Part shown: positions 35,232 to 48,010 of the stretch, piece after piece
Position numbering within the stretch: the stretch's first letter is position 1
How the letters are laid out: every line of letters begins with the position of its first letter
Assembly: GCA_013397455.1 (NCBI GenBank)
Contig: VYZB01000057.1
Span: 2,902,646 to 2,966,645, forward strand
Length of the DNA: 64,000 bases
Reading direction: 5' to 3'
Source: Crotophaga sulcirostris
Taxonomy: Eukaryota; Chordata; Aves; Cuculiformes; Crotophagidae
The notes under the pieces: model-generated
The model's database searches: none
What the model was told of the DNA's origin: nothing
What the model saw: the letters and a program-made list of their open reading frames with translations, nothing else
Made by a program: the position numbers and the translations under genes

Positions 35232-38200
35232 GGACATTAAAGAAGTTGGGTGTTATCATCAGAAAAATCTCTGACATTAACTTTTATGAAGCAGTTAAAA
35301 TTCTCACTGCAGCTCCAGATTTGCATGTGAGCTATGACCAATCACTCACTCTCAAAACAATATGAGATAAATTTACAGTTTAGCTTATGTTCTGTACGGC
35401 TCAAAACAAATGAATCAAACAATATGCAATAAATTTCACACATTGTTAAGCTTTAGTTCTGGTGATATAAATCACAGGTGGGATCATATTACAGGGATAT
35501 ATACTATTGGATTGATGAAACATTAAAGTAGAAAGCCAGATCTTGTTCTGAGTGTCAGTAGAGTGAAAAACACAGTAGAGAGATAAAGAGGGTGGAAAAC
35601 CCAAAAGATTTTTGCCTTAAAGAACGTCTCATAAAAACTAGCCATGAAACCACCTATTTAACTTGCCTGTAGAGAGACTACAGAACTTAATCATTGAGCT
35701 CCAATCAGTGACTGAAAATACTATAAAAAAGTTCCTGGAGTGATAGTCCAGAAGTCTACTTTCTTTCAAGCTCAGCTAGTTCTGGCATATGAAAACAAAA
35801 GTATTTTATTATCTGGTCTTGAAACAGCTACGGATTTTGATTTTATGGCAATATTTTTTCTATATTTTGCTCACAGTCTGAAGAAGACCAGGCATGTCAT
35901 GAAGAAAAATTACTTATATTTCCACTATATGCAACTAAGCTCTTGTGATGATCCTCTTGTTTGCTGATGTTTACATGAGATTATGAAATAATGCACATTC
36001 CAAAGTCAATCTGGAGTTTCCAATCAGTTACTGATTCTGCAGATATAATTTATGTGAATTTCATTGTGAATTTTCTTCTTAACATGATCATCTTTATACA
36101 CATCTGTATAAGGTATTGACCTTAGTTTTTCCTTTTGGATTTCACAGATTTCTTGCAAATTATGATTTGCCTTTCAGAAAGAGGTACTGAAAATAAGTAA
36201 ACATCGTTATTGCAGACACCATTTAAAAAGCCTTTGTACTAACTTCCAAATAATCTACTTCAGATAAAATATGTAAGATGTCTGATAATGTTTTGGGGGG
36301 ATTGTTTTCTGTTCTAAGGCTCATTCAATAAGTGAACTAGAAAACCAAGGAAAACATTTCCTCAGGTTTTTTTTCCAGATTTTTTTCAGTGGTTTTGATA
36401 AGTGATAACGTAGACTTCTGTACTTCTGATTCCATGTTGAAACATAATTAAAGACTAGCAAAATTTTACATTTTTCATGAATAATTTTGACCTGTAATGA
36501 AGAAAATTTTTGTTCCAAGTTCTAGGTGTGGGGTACACCTCATTTATAATATGCTGTAATATAGGATTGGTTGCACAGTACTGAAAGATTACTGTTATAT
36601 AAGATTAAGTTTTTGTGAAAGAGAGGGCAAACGTTTCCTTTAAATCTAACTAGGGACATAAGGCCTCTGTTGACCAAGCATGAAAGACTATTGGTGGGCT
36701 TCAAAAAGAAAGAAGTTCATAGTTACCCAGGCCTTACAAAGGAACAGTGGCTCATTGAAGATGAAGGTTGTTGTGAAACACCTTGACTCAAGGGTTAAAT
36801 TTTGATCTTTTCCTACTTATCTCTGAGGAAGGGAAGTTCACTTCAGATGAAGACTAATGTCCCCATAAGCACAGTAAAAACAAAGCACAGCCTTGGAAAA
36901 AAGTGAGTCAAAATGATAACTAAGTTTCAAAAGGATAAAGCTCAGTTCTGGTTACACTGACCAAGTAGTTTTTAAGAAATAAGGTCAAACATTTCAGAAA
37001 GAGTGAATAAAGTAAATTTTAGGGAACAAAACCCATGAAAACCCATATGAACTATGAAAGGAAAGAGGCTAGAAAAGGGCACAAAAAGAGAGTGAAAAGA
37101 GAGGAGATGAAATATATACTTCAAGATTTATACCCAAAGTCCTACCAAATCCACTGACCGCTATTTTTGTACAAAAAGAAATCAGCAGCTGTGCTTCTCT
37201 GCCTGTCATTAGAGAACTCTCTCTGATGTTCTCAGAAGCAGCTCATTTAGCCTGCCTTTAGCAAATGTCTCATTAATAATGTTAGTTCTTTGTTTTTGTT
37301 GGTTGGTTCATTAAGTTCATGCATGCATAAAGTTGCTGTTGCTGCAGATAATGTGTAAAGCCCTTAAAACCTAGGGATTTTCAAACTGTTAAAACATTTA
37401 TTAATTCGGGAAAATGCTACACATTTCTAAAATCTTACTTCAACCAAGGCAATTGATTAGTCCTTTTTTTTTTCCTTCCACAGCATGCTTATTGACTTTT
37501 CAAATTTTCTGTTTGAAATCAACTTTCTGCTGTGAAGGTATCTATTCTTGCGAATGCTTCTCTCTATCTTTTCCTATTTCCCCACCTATTTTTATTTGAA
37601 CCATAAACCCTTGGGGATGGGACATAGTATACCAGGGTGCTGGGTGTGGTTGTGGAAGTTTCTGCTTTCTTTGTTTGAACTGAGCTCAGGAAGTAAGACA
37701 GCCATAAGTATGTATCAAAAATTTTAAAATGCTTTATTATGCTTTGCATTGCAAAATTGAATAAAAATATGTTGTTTGTTTCAGAAATGTTCTATGTGAC
37801 ACAAAATAAAGCATATCTAAAGATATTAGTGAGAAAACAAAAAAAGGGAGAGTGAGAAAATTACTCTCCTAAGAAAATGCTCTAGATTTCTAAGCTGGAG
37901 GGACACCCTAGTGAAATGCTTTCAGTCCCTCCTACAGGCTCTATCATACTTTGGATAAATTGTTAGATATTTGATAGTGTATCAGTTGGAATCCATCAAT
38001 GAGGCAAATGGCCTAACAGCTAGGTTGGAATCATTTACGCAGTCTGGCATAATGACCATTTAAGTAGTTTTATGCAAAGAGGAAACATTTAAGCAAAAAC
38101 TGGAAGCTCTGCCTTAGAATATCTAAATAGCTAGTGCTTAAGACATTCATACAAGAAGTAAAGTATATGAGTTCAAATTCTGGTCTTGTTTCAAGCAGAG

Positions 38201-41200
38201 GCTTTGAACTTTTTTTTCCCCCCTTGTGAATTTCCATTCAAAAAAGTATCCCATTTGTAGGACCTGACAACTTGCTAGACTTTTCATTTGCACCACCCCA
38301 GTCACTACAAAGTTGAAGTGTGAGCTTGAATGTGCTCATAGCAAGGATGGAATTTAGCCCAAGTCTGTGTAACCAGCTCGCTGCTGAGGCACTGAGTACA
38401 AGCTACTTACATCACCTTTGTCTATGATTCTTCTTCAAATTTATCTTTCAAAATTGATCTCCAGATAAAATTATTGAACAAATTCAACCTGAATAAAAAG
38501 CATTTTTTCATACAGAAAAGTAATTTTTGGCCACTTTTAGTGTGCAAAAACAGAAAAAGAAACCTCAGATGCAGGGCCAAGAGGTGTTCAGATAAAAGTA
38601 AGAAACGTTGTTATAAGGCAAGATAGAAAAATATGAGGCAAAGAGAATCTGAGGGAAACAAAGCTAAAAACCCCTACATCTACTCATGACATTTATGAAT
38701 TTAACGTCAGTATGTATGCAAGCATTTGCATGTAAGGCAATTATTATCAATTCACACTCTTAGACAGATATCCTCTGCTCTGTTAATGTTAGCTGAGCAA
38801 GAGATAGTTCATTTATTTCTTCCAGAAGAAATTGTTACTTCAATGTGTTTCTGGTAGATGATAGCTGGATTCTTCCTCAGCAACAGCTGAAGGGAACACT
38901 AGTAACAACCTATGCCCTCACACTGTCCACAGAAAGAACGTCGACACTCTGATAGCACATTTTATTAAAAGTTTGGATTATTCAATTATTATACTATTCA
39001 ATTATTATTATATTAATTTCTTCACTATAGTTGAAATGTGAGTCCAGAGAGACACAGAATACATAGAACTCACATTGGACTGGACCTTGCTAAATATACC
39101 ATGTGCATAGCTTTAGCAGAGATTACTTTCAAACTTTGCATTACTTTTCTCTCTTGGCAATTTGTCCTCTCCTCCCTTTCAAATGGTAATTTTACATAAC
39201 GGTTTCAAAAGTATCTGAGTTATACGAAGATTTAAGTCTCAGTGCTACAGTTTTAAAAGCAATTTCAGCTCCTAAATCACTTAAGTGATTTTGGTAAAAA
39301 AGCTGCCTTTTTCTTCCATACATTCGAGTTGTATTTTACTACCAAAAGAAAAAGAAAATTAATGAAGCTTGTAATTTAAAATAAAAAACAAACCCCTGCA
39401 GTAACACCTGAGCATTTGTATGGCAGGGCTAGATCTCATTATTTCACCCGTTTTCACTTTTCAATCCTTAAGTTCATTTAATGCAGTTGGAGTATGAGAC
39501 AAAAAATTGTGTCCTGATTTTCTAATTTACCAGTTCATCAGTGCAGACTTCATAGACTCACTGCCTTCAAAATAATGGAGTGGAATTCAATATATATTGT
39601 ATCTTCTTTTAAAAGGAATATAAATAACATGAAAACTATATTTTGTTTCTGATGTTCAGATTTTTAAATCCTGCACGCTAGGATAGATGGCTTCAGTCCA
39701 CACAAATTAACGTAGCTCCTCATGAACAGTTTCAGAAGAAATATATGGCAAGAGTCCTGGATTTAAAACTAGGTAAATTGTTTTAAAAGGATATGAATGA
39801 ATGTGAGACTATTGATAGACGTCTACAGTGAAGTACCTTGCAAGAGTGCACTCGGAATAATTTGGTTCAGCACATTTATTGATTTTACTCATGTTACATT
39901 TTGAACAGTTTCTCCAGAAAACTATCAGCAAAGGATCTCCCACTCTAACTGAGTTCAGAGGACAGTGCATTTGTAAGCGAGGCAGTAGGTAAATGCTTCT
40001 GATGCTGCAGTTGTGTGTACTCCAGGATACAAGTAAAAGCATGCAATAAGTTAGTACCTTTGCTATGAAGGTTAGCACGTTCTTCTAGTGTCTGTTATTG
40101 GTTTTACGAGCTAAAAGGGTTAGACCAATAAAGGGAGAGAAGAAACCAAGTAGAAGGGCAGAGAAACCTAGAAAGACGTAGAGTTGTGGCAACGAAACTG
40201 ACAGAAGGGGAACAATACATGTAAGCCAGAAATGACTGGAGAGCACAAGCATTTGGATGGGTAGGGATATAAAAACTGAAGAAAGCTGAAATATTTAGTT
40301 CTGCTGAGTTTGTTTCTACACTGGATTTATTTTGGGAGTAAGATGCCAAAATGTAGGCACCTACATTCAGGTATCTATATGTGCGTGGATGTCTAAGCTC
40401 TCATATTTAATGGAGATCTACTTAATAGAATCAGTAGATTCTGGAGAACTGTTACATACGACAACACTGGACAGAGAGATGATCTGCCCCTTTCTGGCTG
40501 GCCCAAGTGGGATGTAGAAGTGTGACCAAGCTGGTTCTGCATACCTGTGTGGGCAGCTCACCTGAGTTGTCTGTGTCTTTATGCAGGTCTGACTGCTTCT
40601 TTCTGATGAGGATTACATGGAGAAGAGACGTATATGCCATCTCCACTTCATTCTGCCTTAGGGGAGCAGAGTCATGTTTGGTTGAGGTCTGTCTTGCAAC
40701 TTTTTTTCCTTCCAGTGTTTCTGGAAACTAGATGTGCTTTAATTTCTGAAATAAGGTTGCATTTCTTAGAAATCTAAAGGTTTCTATGGAAATATTTTTT
40801 CTCTTGCCCAAAGTACTTTGTTTCTTCATTATTTCCAAGGGTTCTAACACTGGGAAGTTCATGTTTTCTGTTCCGGCTGCTTTACTCCTAAGAAAAAAAA
40901 TGAAGCTGTATGAAATATTCTATTTTCAGGATGGAATGAAGGACGCTTACCAGATTGAAACATTTACTTTGAAGAGAAAAGCAACTGAACTAAAAGCATG
41001 AATTGGGAAAATTTTCTGTTCTTTCCCACCAATTAGGAGGACAATTTTTTGCAGCTGACTCACAAAATGAAATTGAAAATTGCTAGTGGTGACGTTTTTG
41101 AAGTGAATTTCCTCTTCTGGAAAAGTTTTTGGGCTTCTGAATGAGTAAGGTGTAGGTACCTGGAATAAATTTAACTCCTAAAATATCCAGGTTCCCAAAA

Positions 41201-43635
41201 TGTACTCCAAAATCTCTAGGGTATAAACTTATCATGAACGTATATACTCATATCTTTCTGTCCAGGGATGTCATGGGTTAGTTCCACGTAGATTAGAAGT
41301 CACAGCTTCATTCATGTCGGATTTTATCCCTCCCATGTTCTCTTCCATTTCTGCTCCTATCCTAAAACCCAACCCAACCAAAATCTGTTGGATGTTTTTT
41401 TACAGGCTTAGATTTTAGACATGGAGGATCTAGGAAAATAATAGAGAGAATACAGAGACACATACAGTCAGAGCCTCTGATTAACAAGTCTGAGGTGGAC
41501 GGAAGCTTGTTTGTGTCCCACAGTGTACAAAGAAAAGATTCATTTTTTCACAGTGATCAGAATATCCCAAAGGAAAACAACTTTTAGTGCTGCGCTATGA
41601 AGCTCTTCAGCAAGCAAGCTGTTAAATGTACATGTGAGGTTCTTCATCACCTGCAGAGTGAAAGTGCCATAAGACCTTGAAAATAAGTGCAGTTCAGTTT
41701 TACTTCAGTTGTACTTTGAAGTAAAGCTTTGATTAAAAGATGAAAGGGTTAAGCTGACATAATTTGAATAAATATTTTCGGAGGGATGGTTGGGTGGGAA
41801 GAAGCGTATTTCCAAAGAGAGAAACACCATATGAGGCAAATCGAAACTCATCATTAACAATGGACAGGAGCGAGGTCACATACATTGTGACATGATTTAC
41901 TTAATGACATCTTCATTGCTTGAGTGATTTCAAATCAGATTTACCAGGAGAAGTAATATTATACTACAGCATGAAGTTTCCAAGTGACAGAAAATATTAC
42001 ACAGGTTTGTATATGTCCATTGTAATTTCTAATGAGTAAACAAAGAAACAATGCCATTATTTTCAAACCACCATAGGAAAAATAGAAAAAAGTGCATTTT
42101 CCTCTTTTCTTACTCCTGTGAGAGTCTTAGTGGCATCCTAAGAAAAAAATAAAGTAAGAAATGTTTCATTTATCTGTTTAGAAACATGGTCTGACTTTGG
42201 GAAATTATTCCATGCATTCAAGTGCCTACTAATTACTGTAGCAGGGGCTTCTTTCAGTAAATCAGGATGATTTAGTACTGTATATAGAAATCTTCTCTAC
42301 CACCTCAGCTCCTGCTCTCTTAAGCCTCTGAAATGTTTGTTTTAAAACTCTTTAGGCAGATTCTTTTTCTCCTCAATAAATTCAATTTCAATGATGGTTG
42401 CAGTAGCAGAGGCTTAATAATAGTATTGTGGCACCCTGAAGTTCACTGGTTCGGCCTTCCATCTCCTGGTTTATCTACCCTAAGACCAAATTATTATCCT
42501 GTAATAAAATGAAAAGGCATTATTATTGCTTAATGTAAGTACACTTAAAATTATTATTACTAATGGGCTTGGTAAGGTTAAATCATGAGGTCTTTGATGC
42601 TAATGTAAAAAATTACATCTGTGATTTAACTAGCATAAATGAGATGGTTGCTTCTCTCTAATTAAAGGCAAAAATATATCTATAGTACTTGGTAATTTTC
42701 TGTCACTTAACACTGTATTACAGCAGCATTTATTACATTCATTATATAACAACAATTACCTTACAGGATCCAATCCTCAGAAACCTAAGCTGTCTGAAGA
42801 AAAGAATCATGTTTGTTTGAAAACAAAAGGAAGCCTATGCACCAAACTGAAGGTGAAGTTCACGACCCTGTTAGGCATTTCATCAGCAGACTCCATTAGT
42901 TCTTTTCTCTGTGTACAGACTTAGGGTGATATTGTCAGCAGCTATAAACACCCTCACTGACTGCACTCAAGGGCCCTGTTTGCAAGGACACTACTGCAAG
43001 TACTTTCCAAAAAAGTGAAGTGTTTACCTTTGATCCCTGGATTTTTGGTTGTCTGGGTAGCAGAAAGACTGTATTTCCATTTCTTGTCTCGTTTTCAGGC
43101 AGCGAGTGGCAAGCAGTAGCTAGAGACCAGCAAACAGAAAGGGAACTCCAGCTGGTTTTAATCTTGCAGGGAGCAAAAGCAGCATGGTATGGATGGGGGA
43201 ACAGCTGAGCTGAAATTTTTAAAAGAAAGAAGAATGGTTATCTTGGATTGAACAATGAATGATAATCTGAATAAATAGGACAGTTTCTAAGGTTTTTTCC
43301 CACTTCTCCTTTATTTTTTTTTTTGTGTGAGACAAATGTAATTTCTTCCTCCTTCTTTCCTGACTCATCTGTATTCACGTTCTATCCATTTTGTCTCCAA
43401 ACATGAGCACAATCATGCTTTGCTTGCATGAATATTCCCTGGAAAACAGGTTTAAAATTTAAAACCCTGAGTAATTATTATAAGAATCTTCGATGTTTGT
43501 TATTAATTTTTTTTAATGGGGCATTTGATTGCACAACATAGAGTCCACACTGCGTTAGTTAGTTTCTTAGCTCAGTCGAGAGAAAAAAAAAAAACATTTA
43601 ATAAACATTTAATGCAAGCTAGCTATCTCTGTGCA
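35232..43635. other. Unique AT-rich non-coding DNA
   Basis: No gene or named transposon was recognised in about 8.4 kb. Small features include a 16-bp tandem duplication of TTCAATTATTATACTA-like units at 38981-39012. A polypyrimidine-AG string, CCATTTCTTGTCTCGTTTTCAG, ends at 43099 and resembles a splice acceptor, but it lacks a convincing exon. The clean, TAAT-rich sequence at 42.48-42.78 kb could be conserved non-coding DNA. Confidence 0.5.
43592..43613 (+). repeat. 11-bp tandem duplication
   Basis: AAACATTTAAT occurs twice in direct succession (43592-43602 and 43603-43613), directly after a run of A. It lies 23 bp before the 20-bp palindrome at 43636-43655. Confidence 0.9.
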
Positions 43636-43655
43636 AATTGTGAATATTCACAATT
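43636..43655. repeat. Perfect 20-bp palindrome
   Basis: AATTGTGAATATTCACAATT equals its own reverse complement over all 20 bases. The inverted half is ATTGTG/CACAAT with an AATATT centre. It could be a dimeric protein-binding site, a cruciform-prone site, or chance in AT-rich DNA. Nothing nearby decides between these. Confidence 0.95.
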
Positions 43656-44059
43656 GACAAGACTTTTGGTTTACTAGTTCTTTAAGAAACCTGCGAAAAT
43701 TTCAAAGTCTTCATTTCCCCCTATACAGAAAAAAAGATAATTACTATGAATTCTTCAGTTCTTGTTTGCAGTAGGAAAGAAGCACTTATAAAAGGTGAAG
43801 TGACTACTTCTGTTTGTAGATCGAATACAGACAGAAGCAGTGAATACAAACCACTGAATGAGTGAGCAATATAATTATACCTAGAGCAAATAATTTAGAA
43901 AAGAATTATTTTGCCATTTGAACAAAACAGTGGGTCAATTTATCTGTGTAAGGTCATTACATTTTGCATGTAATATACTTTCACAACATTCGGAGCACAG
44001 CACAGAAGACATTTGTAGTCTTATAAATGTATCTCTACTTGTTATTGTTGTAATTTACC
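43656..44059. other. Unique AT-rich non-coding DNA
   Basis: Nothing recognisable was seen. Confidence 0.5.
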
Positions 44060-44153
44060 AGGCAGATCCTGCTGTTTCACTAAGATCTCTGCCTATGCTG
44101 TCGAAATCAAAGGACGCTTTGATTTTAATGGGAACAGGATCAAGGTTTAGCCA
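44060..44153. repeat. Possible ancient amniote interspersed repeat fragment
   Basis: The stretch contains GGCAGATCCTGCT and later GATTTTAATGGGAACAGGATCAAGG. It resembles a decayed 'TTGACTTCAATGGGAGCAGGATCAGG' motif that recurs in sauropsid DNA, related in style to 23029-23090. I cannot name the family, and the match is short. Confidence 0.3.
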
Positions 44154-45954
44154 CTCAAAATGTCCTTGAGCCAAAACAAAACTTCCAAGGAAGTTAATGT
44201 CGAGAGTGCTGTTTTGATTGCATAATGATGCCAACAGACAAGATAGGACAAATCATTGGGCTGCACTGAAATTGAAAGTGTACGTGTCTATTTTAAACTG
44301 CTAATACTTCAACTAACCTACTGTGCTGAACAGTCACAAAATGATCTTATGCAGTGGCTGAATTGCTGTCCATAAAGCAAAAGCAAGCAATAGAATGTTA
44401 TTCCATTCCTATAATATAGTTATTTCTATGTTATTGCAGCAATAAGGAAAAATTTACAGTACCCCAACATTGAGATGCTGCATTTTGGGAATCATTTACA
44501 GATATTATTCTAAACCAGCATTTTCTGTGAAACAGTGAGACGCAGTCTTTGCAAAATGAAATTATTCCGCAAGGTGATCAACAATTAACTCCCTGGGTAG
44601 TTTTATCTACCAGTACATTGGCAAATGCTCATTAAAGCCACAGTCTTTCAGAAGATTGAAGTACTGGGAGTTAACCTTTAAATTGCTGTATAAACATTTT
44701 TACCACATCTTCAGTAGCCTTCTGTGGTTCTAGATAGTGTTGCATTCTTTAGGCTCTGATTTTAACAGGTGAATGCTCCTGAAGGGGTACCATCCTACAA
44801 GTAGGAAAGCTGCAGAAGCATAGCCTGTTAAACTACAGGAAAAATAATATTTTGCCAAAAGGTTTTTAAAGTATGAGGACAGCACGGTTTGAAGGTGTTT
44901 AGAAAATACATTTTCTTTTTAAACTGTATATTCTTATTTAGGAAGCATAATTGCAATATTAAAATAAGTTTGAGTTAAGCAATTCCAGCAATATATACCA
45001 ATTTTAGGACTGATTGGAGTATGCTACTTTTTTTTTTCTCCCACCTTATACTATAACTGAGGATGAGGAGAGTCTGACTTCACAGAACAGTGAATGTGAT
45101 TCTTTGCATTGACACACTACTCAGAACTCAAGAAAATATCTGAATCTCCTTTCGTATTCAGGACCAAATTTTGCAATTTAATTTATCACTATTGTGAGCC
45201 AGTCACTCCTATTCATTATGGTTAGCTCAATCTGTATATTTGTTGGTCAGCTGGAAGTTATATTAAATAAATGTACTCATTTAAAAGCACAGTTGCTAGA
45301 GTATGTGTTCCATATTTTTTCACTTCAGTTGAGAAATTTGTCTTCGTATGTTATATGAGAGCCTCACTGGAATGATTTTCCAATATTGTGTAACTATTAT
45401 TATTTATGTATTTAAATTTTATTCTACAGTTTCGAAGTTGATTCCATATTTTTTCTGAAATACTTAATCCATTAATAGTAATTTTTTCTTACTGAGAAAG
45501 ATAATAAGAATGGATAAGAAGATATAAAAATTTAATAGTTTTCAAGACTTAATGATGCAGATCATCCAATGTATCTGTGCATATTAATTTAAAACAATCC
45601 TACACTTATAAAAACAAACCCTTGTTTTTCTAAAGTAGTAGCAAATGCAATTAACTGATTTTTCTAAGGGAAATTGTACTCTCAGTTATTTTATAAACAA
45701 TTCATAAAACAACGCCAAGGTATTCAGTGGGTGTAAACATATGTTGTTTATGCTTCTTCTGCAGTACCACAGATGACTAATTATTTTCCAGGTGTCACGG
45801 AGAAAAAAATTGGTTAATCATCCAGTCAATGTAGCCTAATGTTCTGAAACTGTGAGTTCCTGCTGCAAGTTTTGCGTGTGTATGCACGTGCATGTGAGCC
45901 TGCATGCCTGTATGTATTCATTTCCTGGACCTCATTCCACACTTTCTTACTCTT
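44154..45954. other. Unique AT-rich non-coding DNA
   Basis: No gene or named repeat was recognised. A short alternating GT/GCAT patch near 45877-45912 lies just upstream of the CR1 insertion that follows. Confidence 0.5.
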
Positions 45955-46724
45955 TCAGCAAGGCCCAGTGCAAGGTCCGGCACCTCGGTTAGGGCAATCC
46001 CAAACACAATTACAGTCTGGGCAGAGAATGGATTGAGAGTAGCCCTCAAGAGAAGGAATTGGGGGTGCTGGTGGATGAGAAACTCAACAGAAGCTGGCAG
46101 TGTGCACTTGCAGCCCAGAAAGCCAGCTGTATTCTGGGCTGTATCAAGCCAGCAGGTCAAGGGAGGTGATTCTCCCCCTCTACTCCTCTCTTGTGAGACC
46201 TCACCTGGATTATTGTGTCCAGTTCTGGAATCCTCAGCACACGAAGGACATGGATCTGTTAGACTGAGCCCAGAGGAGGGCCATGAAGATGGTCAGAAGG
46301 ATGGAGTCCCTCCCCTATGAGGACTGGTTGAAGACTTGGGCTTGTTTAGTCTAGAGAAGAGAAGGCTTTGAGAATGTCTTATAGCAGCCTTCCAGTACTT
46401 AATGGGGGCCTACAGAAAAGATGGGGAGGGGCTCTTTATCAGGGAGTGCAGTGATGGAGGAAGGGGTAACGGTTTTAAGCCGAAGGAGGGGAGATTTAAA
46501 TTAGTCATTAGGAAGAAATATTTTACTGTGAGAGTGGTGAGACACTGGAACGGGTTGCCCAGGGAAGTTGTGAAAACACCATTCCTGGAGGTGTTCAAGG
46601 CTTAGTTGGATGGGTCTTTGAGCAACCTGATCTAGAGGAATTTGTCCCTGCCCATGACAGGGTGGTTAGAACTGGATGATCTTTAAGGTCCCTTCCAACC
46701 CAAACCATTCTATGATTCTATGAT
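45955..46724 (+). mobile_element. CR1 LINE copy with intact 3' end, plus strand
   Basis: About 770 bp match the 3' part of CR1. The copy starts in the ORF2 tail; in its decayed frames, phrases such as '[27 protein letters not shown]' can be followed. It continues through the family block carrying GAGRFKL..RKKYFTVRVVRHWN (46,480-46,560), and ends with CTTTAAGGTCCCTTCCAACC and tandem ATTCTATGAT units at 46709-46724. Frameshifts and stops show that it is dead. It is the best preserved 3' end in the window and is the reference against which the other copies were read. Confidence 0.95.
46402..46605 (+). pseudogene. CR1 ORF2 C-terminal remnant
   Basis: A 67-codon open segment contains GAYRKDGEGLFIRECSDGGR, KPKEGRFKLVIRKKYFTVRV and VRHWNGLPREVVKTPFLEVF. 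These correspond to the conserved C-terminal block of CR1 ORF2 (consensus style '[54 protein letters not shown]'). The upstream part of ORF2 is missing or out of frame, so this is a retroelement remnant, not a host gene. Confidence 0.9.
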
Positions 46725-47059
46725 ATCCAAATTTAGTCCTCTGAACCTCAGCTGCCCACCACTTTTTTTTTTTTTACTTTTATGTAGTCTCCACGTTTTA
46801 TTACGGTATGATTTTTGTTCTCTTTATAGAATAAAACATATCTGTCTGTAGCTGTGCTGGTTTCAAGTTACATGTGTTTGCTTTATTTTTTTTTTTCATT
46901 GATTACTCTTTCCCCTCCTTTTTTCCTGTCTTCTAAATAATTCTGTGAAAAATATTTTAATTTTTTGGTAGGTACTTTGCTTTCACATGAAATATACAAC
47001 CATCTGAATTCCATAGAGATAATCATAATCTGAATTCTTTACAGATAATTAGTGGATCA
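46725..47059. other. Non-coding DNA with T-rich tracts
   Basis: T-rich stretches (about 46763-46774 and 46886-46898) directly follow the CR1 3' end. No gene or further repeat was recognised. Confidence 0.5.
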
Positions 47060-48010
47060 AATTGTAGTGGCAGGTGGGGGCTAGCACAGGTAGCCACAGG
47101 AGAAGGAGGAGAGGTAACACACCATCTGGGGGCAATTTCACCTTGAATGAAGCAGGAATTGTGAGCGAATTGTGATCAACTCGTTATTGAGCATGGGTGG
47201 AATTCCTGCAGGCCCTCAAGATGTTCACCACTGTAGCTGTTTCTTGCAGTGCTCCAAATGCAATTTTTAGGCACAGTTGGTATGCTTATTATCAAAATAT
47301 TTATTCAGGGGATCTTCAAGTCCAACCAGTTTTTTAGGACCACAATGGCTAAATCATAGTCCAACTGTATGAACTTAAGGAAACTACTATACTTGCTCAA
47401 CTTGACACAACTTATAGACAAAAGCCAGAAGAAAATTTTGTAGTACAGTGTATTTCCACACAGACCCTGGGAGAAGCCAAAGCACTGTGTTAATCCTGGG
47501 CCTGAACCTGTGGTCTCAGTTGAGCTCTTCCCACAGCCGCAGTTCGCACTAGCAGTGACCACTCTGTGCTCTGGAGAGAAAAGAAAGATGGATAAGGAAG
47601 GTGCAAAAGTGGCTGTGCTGATTAAACAAGGTGCTAATGGCAGGCGGACTCATCGTAACCCGTAGCAGATCTTGGGTTTTAGTGCTATTCTCTGCTCACC
47701 AGCACACTACATGGACAACATCTGTCCTGCACCTTGTAAGGCCCAGACAGGGGGAAGAGTAGGCTTGATCTCTGACTCATCTTCCTTCATCTGCATTATT
47801 GAATGCAGAGACCAGCCACAGGCTGCTTCCCAAACTGATGTGGCATTCTGGAAAGCATCCCACAGCTGATGCATGCACCTGTGTTTGGTCTTGGGACAGC
47901 ACTCTATGAACATATGGGATATGGGGTGCATCCAGATATACATTATCAGCAGCCTACAGTGTAAGGCAGGCAGATCTTCGTATCCTGGATGGTCAGAGGC
48001 AAGCAATCAC
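47060..48010. other. Anonymous GC-richer patch
   Basis: Base composition rises clearly above its flanks. Two minus-strand frames of 85 and 99 codons (47305-47562 and 47707-48006) and one plus-strand frame of 65 codons overlap it. The translations are cysteine- and methionine-containing but match no domain I recognise. It could be an old LTR, a decayed retrocopy or a transcribed non-coding element. I see no terminal repeats, poly-A tail or splice-like boundaries. Confidence 0.35.

Noticed and set aside
43078..43186. Possible exon after a strong acceptor-like string ending GTTTTCAG at 43099
   Set aside because: No good donor follows, apart from a weak CATG|GTATGG, and the peptide (SEWQAVARDQQTERELQL) matches nothing I recognise.
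45904..46320. 138-codon plus-strand frame
   Set aside because: It lies mostly inside the CR1 copy and mixes CR1 sequence read out of frame with upstream unique DNA.
47305..47345. CR1-like phrase GATCTTCAAGTCCAACCAG
   Set aside because: The resemblance to antisense CR1 tails is limited to about 20 bases, and the following sequence does not continue as CR1.
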